Shown: positions 27,325 through 41,952, counted from the first letter of the stretch. The stretch is DNA of 64,000 nucleotides from Mycolicibacterium sphagni (GCF_013337765.1 NZ_VBSB01000009.1:62001-126000), one strand, 5' to 3'. The notes: a model not told the origin generated them from the letters alone. Numbers and translations: made by a program.

Positions 27325-30300
27325 GTGTACCTCAAGAGTCTGACGCTGAAGGGCTTTAAATCCTTCGCATCGCCGACGACTCTGCGCTTCGAGCCCGGCA
27401 TCACCTGCGTGGTCGGCCCCAACGGCTCCGGAAAGTCCAACGTCGTCGACGCGCTGGCCTGGGTGATGGGCGAGCAGGGCGCCAAGACCCTGCGCGGCGG
27501 CAAGATGGAAGACGTCATCTTCGCCGGCACCTCGTCGCGGGCGCCGCTCGGGCGCGCCGAGGTGACGCTGACGATCGACAACTCCGACCACCTGCTGCCC
27601 ATCGAGTACTCCGAGGTGTCGATCACGCGGCGGATGTTCCGCGACGGCGCCGGCGAGTACGAGATCAACGGCAGCAGCTGCCGGCTGATGGACGTCCAGG
27701 AGCTGCTCAGCGACTCCGGCATCGGCCGCGAGATGCACGTCATCGTCGGCCAGGGCCGGCTCTCACAGATCCTCGAGTCGCGGCCCGAAGACCGCCGGGC
27801 GTTCATCGAAGAGGCTGCCGGTGTGCTCAAGCACCGCAAACGCAAGGAAAAAGCGGTCCGCAAGCTCGAGTCGATGTCGGCCAACCTGGCCCGGCTCACC
27901 GACCTGACCACCGAGCTGCGCCGCCAGCTCAAGCCGCTGGGCCGCCAGGCCGAGATGGCGCGGCGCGCCCAGACCATTCAGGCCGATCTGCGCGACGCGC
28001 GGCTGCGGCTGGCCGCCGACGACCTGGTGACTCGCCGGGCCGAGTTCGCCGGGGCCGATAACACCGAGACCACGCTGCGCCGCGAGCACGACGAGGCCGC
28101 CACCCGCCTCGCGGTGGCCACCGAGGCCCTGACCGCGCACGAGGCCGCCGTGGCCACCCTGTCCGAACGTACCGACGCCGCCCAGCAGGCCTGGTTCCGG
28201 CTGTCCGCGCTGGCCGAGCGCGTCAGCGCCACCGTCCGCATCGCCAGCGAGCGGGCGCAATACCTGGACGCCGAACCCACCGTGAGCACCGGTCCCGATC
28301 CCGATGCCCTGGACGCCGAGGCCGACGAGATCGCCGCCCGGGAGCAGGAGCTGCTGGCCGAGCTGGCCGAAGCCCAGTCCCGGTTGGAGATCGCGCGCGC
28401 CGAGCTCGGCGAACGCGAACGTGCGGCCACCGAGGCCGAACGCGCACACATGGCGGCCGTACGCGCCGAGGCCGATCGCCGCGAAGGCTTGGCCCGGCTG
28501 TCGGGTCAGGTGGATACCTTGCGCGCTCGGGTCGAGTCCATCGACGAGGGTGTGGCGCGGCTGACCAACGCGATCGAGGAGGCCGGCGCCCGCACTCAAC
28601 ACGCCAGGGCTGAATTCGAGACCGTGCAGGGCCGGGTCGGTGAGCTCGATCAGGGCGAGGTCGGGCTCGACGAGCAGCACGATCGCACGATCACCGCGCT
28701 GCGGCGTGCCGACGAGCGGGTGGCCGAATTGCAGTCCGCCGAACGTGCCGCCGAGCGGCAGGTGGCCTCGCTGAGGGCCCGCATCGACGCACTCGCGGTC
28801 GGGCTGGAACGCAGGGACGGCTCGGCATGGCTGACGGAAAACCACGGCGGGGCAGGGCTTTTCGGTACCATCGCCAAACTGGTCAAGGTGCGGTCGGGCT
28901 ATGAGGCGGCGTTGGCGACCGTGTTGGGCGCCGCCGCGGACGCTGTGGCCGCCGACGACTCCGACGCCGCCCGTTCCGCGGTGCGCGCACTCAAGGAAGC
29001 CGACGGTGGCCGGGCCGCAATCGTGTTGGGGGACTGGCCGATAACGGCGCGGCAATTCGGCTCGCTGCCCGACGGTGTGACCTGGGCGCTGGATCTGATC
29101 GAGGCGCCCGGCCGCCTGCAGGGTGCGATGACCGCGATGCTCTCCGATGTCGCCGTCGTGCAGGATCTGGGTGCGGCCCTCGATCTGGTCGTTGCGCGGC
29201 CAAGCCTTCGTGCGGTGACTCTCGACGGTGATCTGGTTGGCGCCGGATGGGTCAGCGGTGGCTCCGACCGCAAGCCGAGCACCCTCGAGGTCGCCAGCGA
29301 AATCGACAAGGCCACACGAGAACTCGCCGCCTCTGAGACGCTGGTCGCCGAGTTGTCGGCCGCGCTGGCCGGTGCGCTCACCGAGCAGGGCGACCGCCAG
29401 GACGCCGCGGAGGAGGCCCTGGCCGCGCTCAACGAATCGGACGCCGCGATCTCGGCGATCTACGAGCAGCTCGGCCGGCTCGGGCAGGAAGCCCGGGCCG
29501 CCGAGGAGGAGTGGCGCCGACAGCTGGCCCAGCGCGGCGAGCTGGAAGCCAGCAGGCTGCAGACGGTCGACGAGCTCACCGAGCTCGAGAACCGGCTGGC
29601 CGCGGCACAGGACGACCAGACGACCGTCGACGACGAGCCGGTGGATCGCCAGTTCATGCAGGCGGCGGCCGAGGAAGCCCGTGCTGTCGAGGTGGAGGTG
29701 CGATTGGCGGTGCGCACCGCCGAGGAGCGCGCGAATGCTGTTCGCGGGCGCGCAGATTCGCTGCGCCGCGCCGCGGCGGCTGAGCGGGAGGCGCGGATCC
29801 GGGCGCAACGCGCCCGCGCCGCCCGCGAGCACGCCGCCGCGGTGGCAGCCGCGGTGGCCGACTCTGGCCGCCGCGTCGCCGAGCGGCTGGCCGGTGTGGT
29901 CGCGGCGGCGTCCCGCCGCCGCGACGGCTTGGCCGCCGAACGCCAGGAACGGGCGACGGCGATGGCTGCCGCGCGCGAAGAAGTCACCGCGCTCAACAGC
30001 CGGATCACCGCGCTGACCGACTCACTGCATCGTGACGAGGTGGCCAAGGCGCAGGCCGCCATGCGCATCGAACAGCTCGAGGGCATGGTGCTCGAGCAAT
30101 TCGGCATGGCCGCCGACGATTTGATCGCCGAGTACGGCCCCGACGTGTCGCTGCCGCCGTCGGAGCTGGAGGTGGCGGAGTACGAACAGGCCAAGGAGCG
30201 CGGCGAGCAGGTCACCGCGCCCGCGCCGATGGTATTCGACCGGCCGACCCAGGAGCGCCGCGCCAAACGGGCCGAACGCGAGCTCGCCGAGCTCGGACGA

Positions 30301-30912
30301 GTCAATCCGCTTGCGCTGGAAGAGTTTGCGGCGCTGGAGGAGCGCTACAACTTCCTGGCCACCCAGCTCGAGGACGTCAAGGCCGCGCGCAAGGACCTGC
30401 TCGACGTCATCGCCGACGTCGACAACCGGATCTTGCAGGTGTTCGCCGAGGCATACGCCGACGTCGAGCGCGAGTTCGGGGAGGTCTTCTCGGCGTTGTT
30501 CCCCGGCGGTGAAGGCCGGCTGTTGCTGACCGACCCCAACGATCTGCTCACCACCGGCGTCGAGGTGGAGGCCCGCCCGCCGGGCAAGAAGGTCAAGCGG
30601 CTCTCGCTGCTGTCCGGCGGCGAGAAGTCGTTGACCGCGGTGGCGATGCTGGTGGCCATCTTCCGGGCCCGCCCGTCACCCTTCTATGTCATGGACGAGG
30701 TCGAGGCTGCACTCGACGATGTGAACCTGCGCAGGCTGATCGGGTTGTTCGAGCAGCTGCGGGCACAGTCACAGCTGATCGTCATCACCCACCAGAAGCC
30801 GACGATGGAGATCGCCGACGCGCTCTACGGCGTCACGATGCAGGGCGACGGCATCACCACGGTCATCTCGCAGCGGATGCGCGGCGAAGAGTTGGTATCC
30901 GCCAGCACCTAG
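27325..30912 (+). CDS. smc: Chromosome segregation protein SMC
   Basis: This is a condensin-like ATPase that organises and segregates the chromosome. The 1195-residue protein has Walker [10 protein letters not shown] at about residues 31-39. Long coiled coils flank a central hinge (about residues 500-680, including [13 protein letters not shown]). C-terminal are the ABC signature [14 protein letters not shown] and Walker [17 protein letters not shown]. Repetitive Ala/Glu/Arg coiled-coil composition gives high GC. ScpA and ScpB partners are not in this window. The TAG stop shares CTAG with a small minus-strand ORF. Confidence 0.97.
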   Translation: MYLKSLTLKGFKSFASPTTLRFEPGITCVVGPNGSGKSNVVDALAWVMGEQGAKTLRGGKMEDVIFAGTSSRAPLGRAEVTLTIDNSDHLLPIEYSEVSITRRMFRDGAGEYEINGSSCRLMDVQELLSDSGIGREMHVIVGQGRLSQILESRPEDRRAFIEEAAGVLKHRKRKEKAVRKLESMSANLARLTDLTTELRRQLKPLGRQAEMARRAQTIQADLRDARLRLAADDLVTRRAEFAGADNTETTLRREHDEAATRLAVATEALTAHEAAVATLSERTDAAQQAWFRLSALAERVSATVRIASERAQYLDAEPTVSTGPDPDALDAEADEIAAREQELLAELAEAQSRLEIARAELGERERAATEAERAHMAAVRAEADRREGLARLSGQVDTLRARVESIDEGVARLTNAIEEAGARTQHARAEFETVQGRVGELDQGEVGLDEQHDRTITALRRADERVAELQSAERAAERQVASLRARIDALAVGLERRDGSAWLTENHGGAGLFGTIAKLVKVRSGYEAALATVLGAAADAVAADDSDAARSAVRALKEADGGRAAIVLGDWPITARQFGSLPDGVTWALDLIEAPGRLQGAMTAMLSDVAVVQDLGAALDLVVARPSLRAVTLDGDLVGAGWVSGGSDRKPSTLEVASEIDKATRELAASETLVAELSAALAGALTEQGDRQDAAEEALAALNESDAAISAIYEQLGRLGQEARAAEEEWRRQLAQRGELEASRLQTVDELTELENRLAAAQDDQTTVDDEPVDRQFMQAAAEEARAVEVEVRLAVRTAEERANAVRGRADSLRRAAAAEREARIRAQRARAAREHAAAVAAAVADSGRRVAERLAGVVAAASRRRDGLAAERQERATAMAAAREEVTALNSRITALTDSLHRDEVAKAQAAMRIEQLEGMVLEQFGMAADDLIAEYGPDVSLPPSELEVAEYEQAKERGEQVTAPAPMVFDRPTQERRAKRAERELAELGRVNPLALEEFAALEERYNFLATQLEDVKAARKDLLDVIADVDNRILQVFAEAYADVEREFGEVFSALFPGGEGRLLLTDPNDLLTTGVEVEARPPGKKVKRLSLLSGGEKSLTAVAMLVAIFRARPSPFYVMDEVEAALDDVNLRRLIGLFEQLRAQSQLIVITHQKPTMEIADALYGVTMQGDGITTVISQRMRGEELVSAST

Positions 30913-31064
30913 CCGACGAGCGAAAAGTGCTGCGCGACAAGGTCGCGCGCCAGCGGGGACTCAGCGACCGGCCGGACAGGAGTGAGCAGTCTGAGGACGG
31001 TCCGCCGCAGATTCAGCGACCCGTTGAGTGCAAACTCGAAATCGTCGTTGCGGAGCGACCCCAT
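30909..31064 (-). CDS. Possible small protein or gene remnant (51 aa)
   Basis: The minus strand of the smc/STAS gap holds a 51-codon frame, [20 protein letters not shown] followed by [19 protein letters not shown] and ending QHFSLVG. Its composition and strong G/C third-position bias look like real mycobacterial coding sequence. The frame remains protein-like upstream of the ATG (AGWPTKRYP) until a TGA, so it may be the C-terminal remnant of a longer gene. Its TAG stop overlaps the smc TAG on the other strand (CTAG). No family is recognised and no clear ribosome binding site is seen. Confidence 0.4.
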   Translation of the reverse strand: MGSLRNDDFEFALNGSLNLRRTVLRLLTPVRPVAESPLARDLVAQHFSLVG

Positions 31065-31198
31065 CGGGTAGCGCTTCGTTGGCCACCCCGCCCCACGCCA
31101 GCCTCAATCGAGCCCCACTTGCGAACCTTCTGGCCATCGGGGCGACGGTCGCGAGCTAACGTGGCTGCGGGTTCAACAACCGCACCGAATGCCGAAGG

Positions 31199-31546
31199 AT
31201 GGCCTTGGACGCACACGATCCCCGCCAACACTGGCTGGGAAGAACAGCCGTCGTCAGCGCCTCGGGTGCCCTGGACCTGTTGACGTCGCCGCGTCTCGAG
31301 CAACTCCTGAATGCCACGCTCCAAGAGCGCCCCGCCGGCCTGATCGTGGATCTGACCGAGGTGAACTTCCTCAGCTCGGCGGGCATGCAGGTACTCGTCA
31401 ACATCCACGCCGCAGCAACACCCGACATCGGATTCGTGGTGGTGGCCGACGGTCGCAGCACCAGCCGGCCGCTCGCGCTGGTCGGCCTGACCGAGGTGTT
31501 CGACGTCGTCCCGACACTGCAGGCCGCCGTCGAGTTGATCAGCTGA
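31199..31546 (+). CDS. STAS-domain anti-sigma factor antagonist
   Basis: This is a 115-residue single STAS domain of the SpoIIAA/RsbV type. It has the diagnostic [21 protein letters not shown], where a serine of the SSAG motif is the usual phosphorylation site that switches binding to an anti-sigma kinase. Preceding it is [16 protein letters not shown]. No RsbW-like kinase or sigma gene lies nearby, so the partner is elsewhere. A TAACGT hexamer at 31157-31162 is a possible -10 box. The 3' end overlaps the convergent fni gene by 8 nt. Confidence 0.87.
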   Translation: MALDAHDPRQHWLGRTAVVSASGALDLLTSPRLEQLLNATLQERPAGLIVDLTEVNFLSSAGMQVLVNIHAAATPDIGFVVVADGRSTSRPLALVGLTEVFDVVPTLQAAVELIS

Positions 31547-32594
31547 TCGAAGGCGCGCCCAGACCGCGCAGTGCGGCCAGGTCGGCCACCCCGCAGCCGT
31601 GCAGGCAGATCCGCAGCTCCTCGATGAACCGGTGCAGGGTGTCCAGCACCGCTGCGGGTGACTCGATGGCAGGGGCCAGCAGCGGCCGGGCCAGCGCCAC
31701 CACGTCTGCGCCCATCATCAGCGCCTTGGCTGCGTCCAGCCCGGTGCGGATGCCACCAGAGGCCACCAGCGGCATGCCCGGCAGCGTCGCGTGCACCTCG
31801 GCGAGCGCTTGGGCCGTCGGTACGCCCCATTCGGCGATCGCCGGATCACGAACCTCGCCGTACCGCACCAGCTGCTCCACCCGCGCCCACGAGGTCCCGC
31901 CGGCACCGGCCACGTCGACCGCGGCGATCGCCATGCCGCGCAGTCGTTCGGCCGCCGCAGCGCCGATGCCGTGGCCGACTTCCTTGACCAGGACCGGGTA
32001 GGGGAGATCCTCGGCCAGGCGGCGTAAGCGCTCCAGCGAGCCGCTGAAGTCGGTGTCGCCGTTGTCCTGCATGGCCTCCTGCAGGGGGTTGGTGTGCACC
32101 GCCAGTGCGTCAGCACCGATCCGATCCAGTGCGGCCACCAATTTAGGCACCAGGGCATCGGAGAGTTGAGCCAGCCCGATATTGCCGATCAGCAAGACGT
32201 CGGGCGCGAGCTCGCGGACTTCGAAGCTGGCAGCGGCAGTGTTGTCGTCGAGCATGATGCGCTGCGAACCGAGCATCATGCCGATCCCGAGCTTCTGGGC
32301 GGCCTCGGCGAGGTTGCGGTTGATCGTGCGGGACAGCTCGGCTCCGCCGGTCATCGCCCCGATGAGAACGGGTGCGCGCAGCGGGGTGCCCAGGAATGTG
32401 GTGCTCAGGTCGACGGCGGCGAGGCTGGTCTGGGTCAGGGCGTTGTAGGGCAGCCGGTAGCGCTCGAAGCCGGTGCTCACGGTTTCGTAGGAGACCGGCC
32501 CGTGCAGGCAGGCATCGATGTGGCGGAGCTTGCGGCTGACCATGCTCGATGAAATCCCCGGGTCGCTGCGCTTCTGCCCACCGGCCTGGTCCAT
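31539..32594 (-). CDS. fni: Isopentenyl-diphosphate delta-isomerase, type 2 (FMN)
   Basis: It interconverts IPP and DMAPP for isoprenoid (menaquinone, carotenoid, polyprenol) synthesis using reduced FMN. The protein (351 residues from this start) has [49 protein letters not shown] and [23 protein letters not shown]. The start is uncertain: ATGs at 32612, 32594 and 32543 are in frame. The family usually has only a few residues before the RKxxHI motif, which favours 32543. In that case the repeat-derived residues [10 protein letters not shown] would lie in the untranslated leader. The sequence alone does not decide. Confidence 0.9.
   Translation of the reverse strand: MDQAGGQKRSDPGISSSMVSRKLRHIDACLHGPVSYETVSTGFERYRLPYNALTQTSLAAVDLSTTFLGTPLRAPVLIGAMTGGAELSRTINRNLAEAAQKLGIGMMLGSQRIMLDDNTAAASFEVRELAPDVLLIGNIGLAQLSDALVPKLVAALDRIGADALAVHTNPLQEAMQDNGDTDFSGSLERLRRLAEDLPYPVLVKEVGHGIGAAAAERLRGMAIAAVDVAGAGGTSWARVEQLVRYGEVRDPAIAEWGVPTAQALAEVHATLPGMPLVASGGIRTGLDAAKALMMGADVVALARPLLAPAIESPAAVLDTLHRFIEELRICLHGCGVADLAALRGLGAPSIS
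32551..32586 (-). repeat. Interspersed repeat type 1 at the 5' end of fni
   Basis: Read on the minus strand this is a diverged copy of CCGGCGGGCAGGAGCGAAGC followed by GACCCGGGGATT. In the fni frame it encodes [11 protein letters not shown], upstream of or within the N-terminal extension. Confidence 0.75.
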
Positions 32595-32660
32595 CGTCAC
32601 TACGTACCCCATTGCCCAGGGCTGACGCAGGCCCGCTCCGTGCCCTGAAACAATGGCACG

Positions 32661-34025
32661 GTGTCAGAGGGTCTCTGGATCGCTATAGCGGTCATCGCCG
32701 TCCTGGTCGTCGCTGCAATCGTCGTCGGGCTGGTGCGGTTCCGGCGGCGTCAGATCAGTCTGCGCCCCAGCTCAGAGGGTCCCACACCGATCGACCGATC
32801 CGGCGGATACACCGCCTCGACCGGCATTTCATTCAGCCAGTCGCCGACGGTCGACACCACCGGCGGGCAGGAGCGAAGCGACTCGGGGATTGCCACCGGA
32901 CTGCCCGGGGTCGGTGACGATGCGGCGCTACCGCGCGACTCGGTCAAGCGCCCGATCGCCGATGTTCGGCTGCCCGAGCCGCCGGTGGTCGAGGAGCCGA
33001 AGGCCGAACCAGTCCTCGAAAGTCCGGTTCCCCCGGTCGCCACGCCCGACCCGCCGGTCGAACCGGAACCGTCGGCCCCGGCCGCCCCGGACCTCGATGA
33101 GATCGCACCCGCCGAAGGCCGCCTGGAGCGTCTGCGCGGGCGCCTGGCCAAATCGCAGAACGCGCTCGGCCGCAGCATGCTCGGCCTGCTCGGCGGTGGC
33201 GACCTGGACGAGGCGTCCTGGGAAGAGGTCGAGGACACGCTGCTGATCGCCGACCTCGGACCGGTGGTCACCGCCTCGGTGATCGAACAGCTGCGCAGCC
33301 GGCTGGCCAGCAGCACCGTGCGCACCGAGGCTGACGCCCGCGCGGTGTTGCGCGAGGTGCTGATCGCCGAGTTGAACCCCGGCCTGGACCGCTCGGTCAA
33401 GGCGTTGCCGCATGCCAACAAGCCGTCGGTGCTGCTGGTCGTCGGCGTCAACGGGACCGGCAAGACCACCACGGTCGGCAAGCTGGCCCGCGTCCTGGTG
33501 GCCGACGGGCGCCGGGTCGTCCTCGGCGCGGCCGACACCTTCCGGGCGGCCGCCGCCGACCAACTGCAGAGCTGGGCGTCGCGGGTCGGCGCTGAGTTGG
33601 TCCGTGGCGCCGAGGGTGCTGACCCGGCGTCGGTGGCCTTCGATTCGGTGGACAAGGGCATCGAGTCCGGTGCCGACGTCGTCGTCATCGACACCGCGGG
33701 CCGATTGCACACCAAGACCGGCCTGATGGACGAACTCGGCAAGGTCAAGCGGGTGGTGAGCAAGCGGGCCGCCGTCGACGAGGTACTCCTCGTCCTCGAC
33801 GCGACGATCGGGCAGAACGGACTGGCACAGGCTCGGGTCTTCGCTGACGTCGTCGAGATCACCGGGGTGGTGCTCACCAAGCTCGACGGCACGGCCAAGG
33901 GCGGCATTGTCTTCCGCGTGCAGCAGGAACTGGGTGTACCGGTGAAGCTGGTCGGATTGGGCGAAGGCCCTGACGATCTGGCGCCATTCGAGCCGGCCGC
34001 CTTCGTCGACGCGCTGCTCGGATAG
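32661..34025 (+). CDS. ftsY: Signal recognition particle receptor FtsY
   Basis: FtsY docks SRP-ribosome complexes at the membrane for co-translational insertion. The 454-residue protein has an N-terminal membrane helix (about residues 4-25, [21 protein letters not shown]) and a Pro/Glu/Val-rich acidic linker. The NG domain follows: [15 protein letters not shown] at about 260-274, [36 protein letters not shown] and [13 protein letters not shown]. Within the linker the residues [10 protein letters not shown] are encoded by a copy of repeat type 1. The start is GTG at 32661. Its partner ffh lies 6.4 kb downstream. Confidence 0.96.
   Translation: MSEGLWIAIAVIAVLVVAAIVVGLVRFRRRQISLRPSSEGPTPIDRSGGYTASTGISFSQSPTVDTTGGQERSDSGIATGLPGVGDDAALPRDSVKRPIADVRLPEPPVVEEPKAEPVLESPVPPVATPDPPVEPEPSAPAAPDLDEIAPAEGRLERLRGRLAKSQNALGRSMLGLLGGGDLDEASWEEVEDTLLIADLGPVVTASVIEQLRSRLASSTVRTEADARAVLREVLIAELNPGLDRSVKALPHANKPSVLLVVGVNGTGKTTTVGKLARVLVADGRRVVLGAADTFRAAAADQLQSWASRVGAELVRGAEGADPASVAFDSVDKGIESGADVVVIDTAGRLHTKTGLMDELGKVKRVVSKRAAVDEVLLVLDATIGQNGLAQARVFADVVEITGVVLTKLDGTAKGGIVFRVQQELGVPVKLVGLGEGPDDLAPFEPAAFVDALLG
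32860..32891 (+). repeat. Interspersed repeat type 1 inside ftsY
   Basis: A nearly perfect copy (CCGGCGGGCAGGAGCGAAGC then GACTCGGGGATT) lies in the linker-coding part of ftsY and keeps the reading frame, adding [10 protein letters not shown]. Confidence 0.85.
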
Positions 34026-34062
34026 CCCGCAAACCCCTTCTCAGCGGCGCGAATTGCGGGAT

Positions 34063-34110
34063 GTAACACCAGCGAAACGCAGACTGCCAATCCGTTCACA
34101 CACGCGAAAC
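34063..34110 (+). promoter_or_regulatory. Two GlnR boxes upstream of amt-glnB-glnD
   Basis: GTAAC-N6-GAAAC at 34063-34078 and TTCAC-N6-GAAAC at 34095-34110 match the actinobacterial GlnR half-site pattern. They start 32 nt apart, about three helical turns, on the same face of the DNA. They lie 93-140 nt upstream of the amt start. Nitrogen-limitation activation of the operon by GlnR is the expected role. Confidence 0.75.
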
Positions 34111-34202
34111 ACCTAGGCGTCGTAGCTGAAACAACCACTGCGCATTGTCTTGGCCTAGGTCAACGGTGCCTAACCGTGGCATGGGTGAAGGAGAAACTGC
34201 GA

Positions 34203-35905
<1,703 letters not shown>

Positions 35906-35982
35906 CGCATCCGATGTGACGTCTTCTTGCGGCCACACCGAATAGGCGCGTTAGTTCGAGGGTCGGCCGTGGGAGGACTGAG

Positions 35983-38466
35983 ATGACACAACGATCAAGA
36001 GATTCCGCCGCCGGCGCTTCCCGATGGGAGGCACCGGCGGCGGGCTCGTCTAAGCCCGCCAAGGATCTGGCCAAGGCCTGCCAGCTACTCCTGGAAGGCG
36101 GTCAGCGCCAACTCGATTCGGCCGCCCTGCGAGACGCCCTGCTCGATCTGCACGAATTCTGGTTGTCCACCAAGGCCACCGAGATCGGGATCACTCCCAC
36201 CAGTGGATTCGCGATCGTCGCCACCGGCGGACTGGGCCGCCGCGAATTCGTGCCCTACTCCGACCTTGATCTCATGCTGCTGCACGACAATATGCCCGCG
36301 GACATCGTCACGCAGGTGGCCGAACTGCTGTGGTATCCGTTGTGGGACGCCAATATTCGCCTCGATCACAGTGTCCGCACCGTGCCCGAAGCGCTCACGG
36401 TGGCCAGCGAGGACATCTCGGCAGGCTTGGCGATGCTCGAGGTGCGGCACATCGCCGGCGACTCCGAGCTGTCCCAACTACTCATCGGTGGCGCCCGCCG
36501 CCAGTGGCGCACCGGAATCGCCTCCCGGTTCGACGAACTCGTCGAACACACCAAGGCACGCTGGGACCGCAGCGGGCAGATCGCGCACCGCGCCGAGCCG
36601 GACCTCAAGTGCGGCCGCGGCGGGCTGCGCGACGTCCAACTACTCAACGCCCTGGCCATCGCCCAACTGGCCGACGTGTATCCGAGCCAGTCACTGGCCT
36701 CGCCGACCGGATCGCTGGGCGAGGCACACCTGGCGCTGCTGAACGTGCGCACCGAACTGCATCGGTCCTCCAAGCGTGGCCGCGACCAGTTGCTGGCCCA
36801 GTTCGCCGACGAAATCGGGGCGGCACTGCGCATCGGCGACCGTTTCGATCTGGCCCGGGTGCTCTCCGACGGGGCGCGCACGATCAGCTACTACGTGGAC
36901 GCCGGGCTGCGCACAGCGGGCAATGCGCTTCCCAAACGCGGACTTTCGGTACTACGCCGGCCCACGCGCCGCCCGCTCGACGAAGGTGTTGTGGAGTTCG
37001 CCGGTGAGGTGATCCTGGCCCGCGACGCCCGCCCGGAGCGGGATCCTGGCCTGATCCTGCGGGTGGCGGCCGCCTCGGCGACCACCGGGTTGCCGATCTC
37101 GGGTTCGACGTTGAGCCGGCTGGCGGCGTCGGCTCCCGAGCTGCGCACGCCGTGGCCCCGCGACGCGCTCAAGGACCTACTGGTGCTGCTGGCCGCCGGC
37201 CCGACGACGGTGGCCACCGTCGAGGCACTCGACCGGACCGGATTGTGGGGGCGGCTGTTCCCGGAGTGGGGGGCCGTGCGCGACCTTCCGCCGCGCGATG
37301 TTGTCCACATCTGGACCGTCGACCGGCATCTGGTCGAGACTGTTTCGCGGGCAAGCGCTTTCACCACCCGCGTGTCACGTCCTGACCTATTGGTGCTCGG
37401 CGCTCTGCTGCACGACATCGGCAAGGGTCGCGGTGGAGACCACAGCGTGATCGGTGCCGATCTGGCCGTGCAGGTTGGCACCCGGCTGGGTCTGTGGCCG
37501 TCGGACATCGATCTGCTCTCCGCGATCGTGCGCTATCACCTGTTGCTGCCCGACACCGCGACGCGCCGCGATCTGCAGGACCCCCAGACCATCGCTCGTG
37601 TCATCGACGCGCTCGGCGGCGACCCGGTGCTGCTCGAATTGCTCGATGCCCTGGCCGAGGCGGATTCGCTGGCCACCGGGCCCGGTGTGTGGGGCGATTG
37701 GAAAGCCTCGCTGATCGGCGACCTGGTCCGGCGCTGCCGGCTGGTGTTGGCCGGCGAATCACTGCCGCAGGCGGACCCGATTGACCCACATCACCTTTCG
37801 CTCGCCGCTGACCGTGGTGTGCACGTCGAGATGGCGCCGGGGGAGAGCGCCCACACCTACAATGTGGCGATCATCGCACCCGACCGACGCGGTCTGCTGT
37901 CCAAAGCGGCCGGCGTGCTCGCACTCAACTCACTGCGAGTGCATTCGGCATCGGTCAACAGCGCTGGCGGGTCGGCGATCAACACCTTCGTCGTGTCACC
38001 GCATTTCGGTGCACCGCCCGAAGCGGGGCTACTGCGCCAACAGTTCATCCTCGCGTTGGACGGCGAGCTCGACGTCATCGCCGCGTTGGAGAAGCGCGAC
38101 CGGGAAGCCACGCAGTACGGCACCGGGCGAGTGGGAGAACACAAGCCTGCGGTGCCGATCAACGCCGTGCCCGCCCCACCGCGCATCCTGTGGCACGACG
38201 GCAGCGGCGAGGGCCAGCTGATCGTCGAGATCCGCACCACCGACCGCACTGGACTGCTCGCGCTGCTCACCGGGGTTTTCGAACGCGCCGCTGCGGATAT
38301 CGCGTGGGCCAAGATCACCACACTGGGTTCGTCGGTGGTCGACGCGTTCGGGATCGCGGTGCAGGACCTGAATTCCGTCGACGACGTTCGCAAGCAGCTC
38401 GAAAGCGAGCTCTACGCGGTCCTGCCGACACCGCCGCTGGCCCAGCCCGTGGTGGAAGCGAGCTAG
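35983..38466 (+). CDS. glnD: [Protein-PII] uridylyl/adenylyltransferase GlnD
   Basis: GlnD modifies PII on the T-loop tyrosine when nitrogen is scarce and removes the group when it is plentiful. The 827-residue protein has the nucleotidyltransferase motif [20 protein letters not shown] (about residues 80-105). An HD domain for demodification has [18 protein letters not shown]. Two C-terminal ACT domains follow ([19 protein letters not shown] and [18 protein letters not shown]) that sense glutamine. In Corynebacterium and mycobacteria the group transferred is AMP. Its TAG stop shares CTAG with the convergent protease gene. Confidence 0.96.
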   Translation: MTQRSRDSAAGASRWEAPAAGSSKPAKDLAKACQLLLEGGQRQLDSAALRDALLDLHEFWLSTKATEIGITPTSGFAIVATGGLGRREFVPYSDLDLMLLHDNMPADIVTQVAELLWYPLWDANIRLDHSVRTVPEALTVASEDISAGLAMLEVRHIAGDSELSQLLIGGARRQWRTGIASRFDELVEHTKARWDRSGQIAHRAEPDLKCGRGGLRDVQLLNALAIAQLADVYPSQSLASPTGSLGEAHLALLNVRTELHRSSKRGRDQLLAQFADEIGAALRIGDRFDLARVLSDGARTISYYVDAGLRTAGNALPKRGLSVLRRPTRRPLDEGVVEFAGEVILARDARPERDPGLILRVAAASATTGLPISGSTLSRLAASAPELRTPWPRDALKDLLVLLAAGPTTVATVEALDRTGLWGRLFPEWGAVRDLPPRDVVHIWTVDRHLVETVSRASAFTTRVSRPDLLVLGALLHDIGKGRGGDHSVIGADLAVQVGTRLGLWPSDIDLLSAIVRYHLLLPDTATRRDLQDPQTIARVIDALGGDPVLLELLDALAEADSLATGPGVWGDWKASLIGDLVRRCRLVLAGESLPQADPIDPHHLSLAADRGVHVEMAPGESAHTYNVAIIAPDRRGLLSKAAGVLALNSLRVHSASVNSAGGSAINTFVVSPHFGAPPEAGLLRQQFILALDGELDVIAALEKRDREATQYGTGRVGEHKPAVPINAVPAPPRILWHDGSGEGQLIVEIRTTDRTGLLALLTGVFERAAADIAWAKITTLGSSVVDAFGIAVQDLNSVDDVRKQLESELYAVLPTPPLAQPVVEAS

Positions 38467-40199
38467 CTGCTTTTCTGCGGGATCAAGCCGAGCGTGCCGT
38501 TACCCGCTGTGGTGCCAAGGTAATACACGACGTCGTAGTCGTAGAACAGTGAGATGCCGGTGTTCAGGTAGTACGTCTCGTCGTTGCCGGTGGGGTCGGC
38601 CTCGTCCGCGGTGGGATTCTGCACCTTGACCTTGCCCGCATTCTGGTCATCGGTGGTGACGAACTGGAAGTACCGAACCGGCGTTTGACCCGTCGTGTTC
38701 CCGCTGAGCCAGAACAACATGCCTTTTTTCAGCTTCGAGACTGTCTCGCCGCCGCCGGAGTCATCTTCGATGATCGAGTCGTATCTCTCCGCATAGGGCG
38801 GGGGACTCAAGTTCGTGTTGTGCAGTGTGGTGGTCGCACCGGTGTCTGGGGTGATACCGACGAGCGGCGTGTTGATCAACAGCGTGCCGGCCTTGTCGAT
38901 GATGTTGATCGTCGCGTTGAACAGCTGCAGTCCGTAGAAGTGCAGGCCACTGTTGGGGAACGTCTGGCCGTCCGACGCCTTGGGGTCGGCCAGCATCGGG
39001 AAGTACATACCCTGCGAGTTCGCAATGTTGCTGTTGGTCAACCCAATTTGCATCCACGCCTCGCCGGTATCGGGATCGACGTGCACGAGGTAGCCGGCCT
39101 TGACGCCTCGACCGAACGTCAGTTGCGCGATGACTTGATCGATCCCGTTGGCCTGATACGTCGGGGCCATCCCGAAGTCGCCGTAGAACGCGTTGTCGAT
39201 AGGGGGTGCGACGCTACCTATCGGCGACCACACCTGTTGGCCGTCCTTATTGGTTATTGTGTCGATCTGGCCGACGGTGACCTGCCCGCTGGTAACCAGC
39301 GGAGTCGAGCTTCCCACCGTGTACAGCGACACTGTCCCGATCGCCGCGTAGCCGCTGTAACTGAGGCCGCTGTCGAACGAGTCTTGCACTTGCTGGGTCG
39401 TGGTCGTGACGTTGCTGCCCCACCACGGGGACGGGGCCGGCCCCACCGAGGCGTACGCCGCGTAGAAACCTCCTGCGCCGGTGTCGAACTCGAACAGCTG
39501 AGGTGGCGCGCCGTACCCGAGCGAGACGTAGATGCCGAGCTTCTGGGTGCCGGCGTTGTCGATGGCCTGGAAGTACAGCGGCACCTTGATCGGCTGGGTG
39601 ATCACCCCGACGCTCGCCGGGAACAGAGTGCGGCGGACCAGGTACACCGCGTCCTGCAAGAAGGTGTTGACCGGGCTCGATGGCTGGTTGGCGAGCCGGT
39701 TGGCTGCGCCAGCAAGAAACTGCTGCAGCGCGTCGGAGATCGACTGGAGCGCTTGGCTCCCGCCGATGCGATCAGCGGTCGTCGTCAGCGCCCCGGTCGC
39801 GGGTGCCGATGGGATCGGCGTTGTCGCGGTCGCCGTGATTCGCGGAGTGCCGGCCGCTGCCCGCCGGGTACGCACACTGGTGGCCTGCGCATTCGCGGAC
39901 GTCGTCCGTGCCGAGGGGGCCAGCGAACCGGCGCCGCGTCGCCCACTACTGGCCGTAGAGGTGCGACGCTCCACCGACGCGGTGTCCCGCGCAGTGGAGA
40001 CGCTGGATGCGGAACTGTGCGAAGAATTCGCCGTCGAGGAGCCCCCGCCGTCGTCGGCGGACGCGGCCGCGGGGGCCGCAAGCATCGCAATCCCGATTCC
40101 GGTGGCCGCGGTGCCCAGCTGGAGCCAGCGCACTACGGGCAATGTCCGGCGCTTCCCGCGGTTGCCAACTGACCTCGTCTCGTGCACAGGATTTCCCAC
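38463..40199 (-). CDS. Secreted PecA-like aspartic protease without a PE domain
   Basis: The 578-residue product has an N-terminal Sec-type signal ([12 protein letters not shown], then a hydrophobic core ending at [10 protein letters not shown]). A Ser/Thr/Arg-rich low-complexity linker (about 55-180) and a C-terminal domain follow. That domain has two aspartic-protease DTG motifs ([14 protein letters not shown] near 238 and [11 protein letters not shown] near 450) and strings such as [11 protein letters not shown]. It resembles PecA/PE_PGRS35, which trims PE proteins after type VII export, but no PE domain is present. The GTG at 40199 was preferred because GGAGGTCGGG precedes it. An ATG at 40262 would add 21 residues before the signal. 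Substrate unknown. Confidence 0.8.
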   Translation of the reverse strand: MGNPVHETRSVGNRGKRRTLPVVRWLQLGTAATGIGIAMLAAPAAASADDGGGSSTANSSHSSASSVSTARDTASVERRTSTASSGRRGAGSLAPSARTTSANAQATSVRTRRAAAGTPRITATATTPIPSAPATGALTTTADRIGGSQALQSISDALQQFLAGAANRLANQPSSPVNTFLQDAVYLVRRTLFPASVGVITQPIKVPLYFQAIDNAGTQKLGIYVSLGYGAPPQLFEFDTGAGGFYAAYASVGPAPSPWWGSNVTTTTQQVQDSFDSGLSYSGYAAIGTVSLYTVGSSTPLVTSGQVTVGQIDTITNKDGQQVWSPIGSVAPPIDNAFYGDFGMAPTYQANGIDQVIAQLTFGRGVKAGYLVHVDPDTGEAWMQIGLTNSNIANSQGMYFPMLADPKASDGQTFPNSGLHFYGLQLFNATINIIDKAGTLLINTPLVGITPDTGATTTLHNTNLSPPPYAERYDSIIEDDSGGGETVSKLKKGMLFWLSGNTTGQTPVRYFQFVTTDDQNAGKVKVQNPTADEADPTGNDETYYLNTGISLFYDYDVVYYLGTTAGNGTLGLIPQKSS

Positions 40200-40373
40200 C
40201 CCGACCTCCAAAGCCCGACCCCTGGGAGCACATTTACTGCGTTCCTCGAAGGGATACCACATGCCTGGGATGCGGGCGGAGATTTTGCCAGGGTTGGCGA
40301 AATCGACACCACGGTTGCGATTCGTATCGCGGGCACGACCATGGCGGAGATCTCGCCACAGAGCTGCGCCAGA

Positions 40374-40379
40374 TAGGCT
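40374..40379 (+). promoter_or_regulatory. -10 element TAGGCT for ffh
   Basis: A TANNNT hexamer ends 6 nt before the GTG start of ffh with no Shine-Dalgarno, so a leaderless transcript is likely. Confidence 0.45.
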
Positions 40380-40385
40380 TGCCTC

Positions 40386-41948
<1,563 letters not shown>

Positions 41949-41952
41949 GCCG

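Noticed and set aside
27763..29832. 689-codon minus-strand frame inside smc
   Set aside because: It is a shadow of the GC-rich coiled-coil coding sequence. The plus-strand frame is a complete SMC protein.
30913..31198. Plus-strand frame 30927-31283
   Set aside because: It overlaps the convincing STAS gene in another frame, and its translation (Arg/Pro-rich) has no protein-like features. The minus-strand frame is the better candidate.
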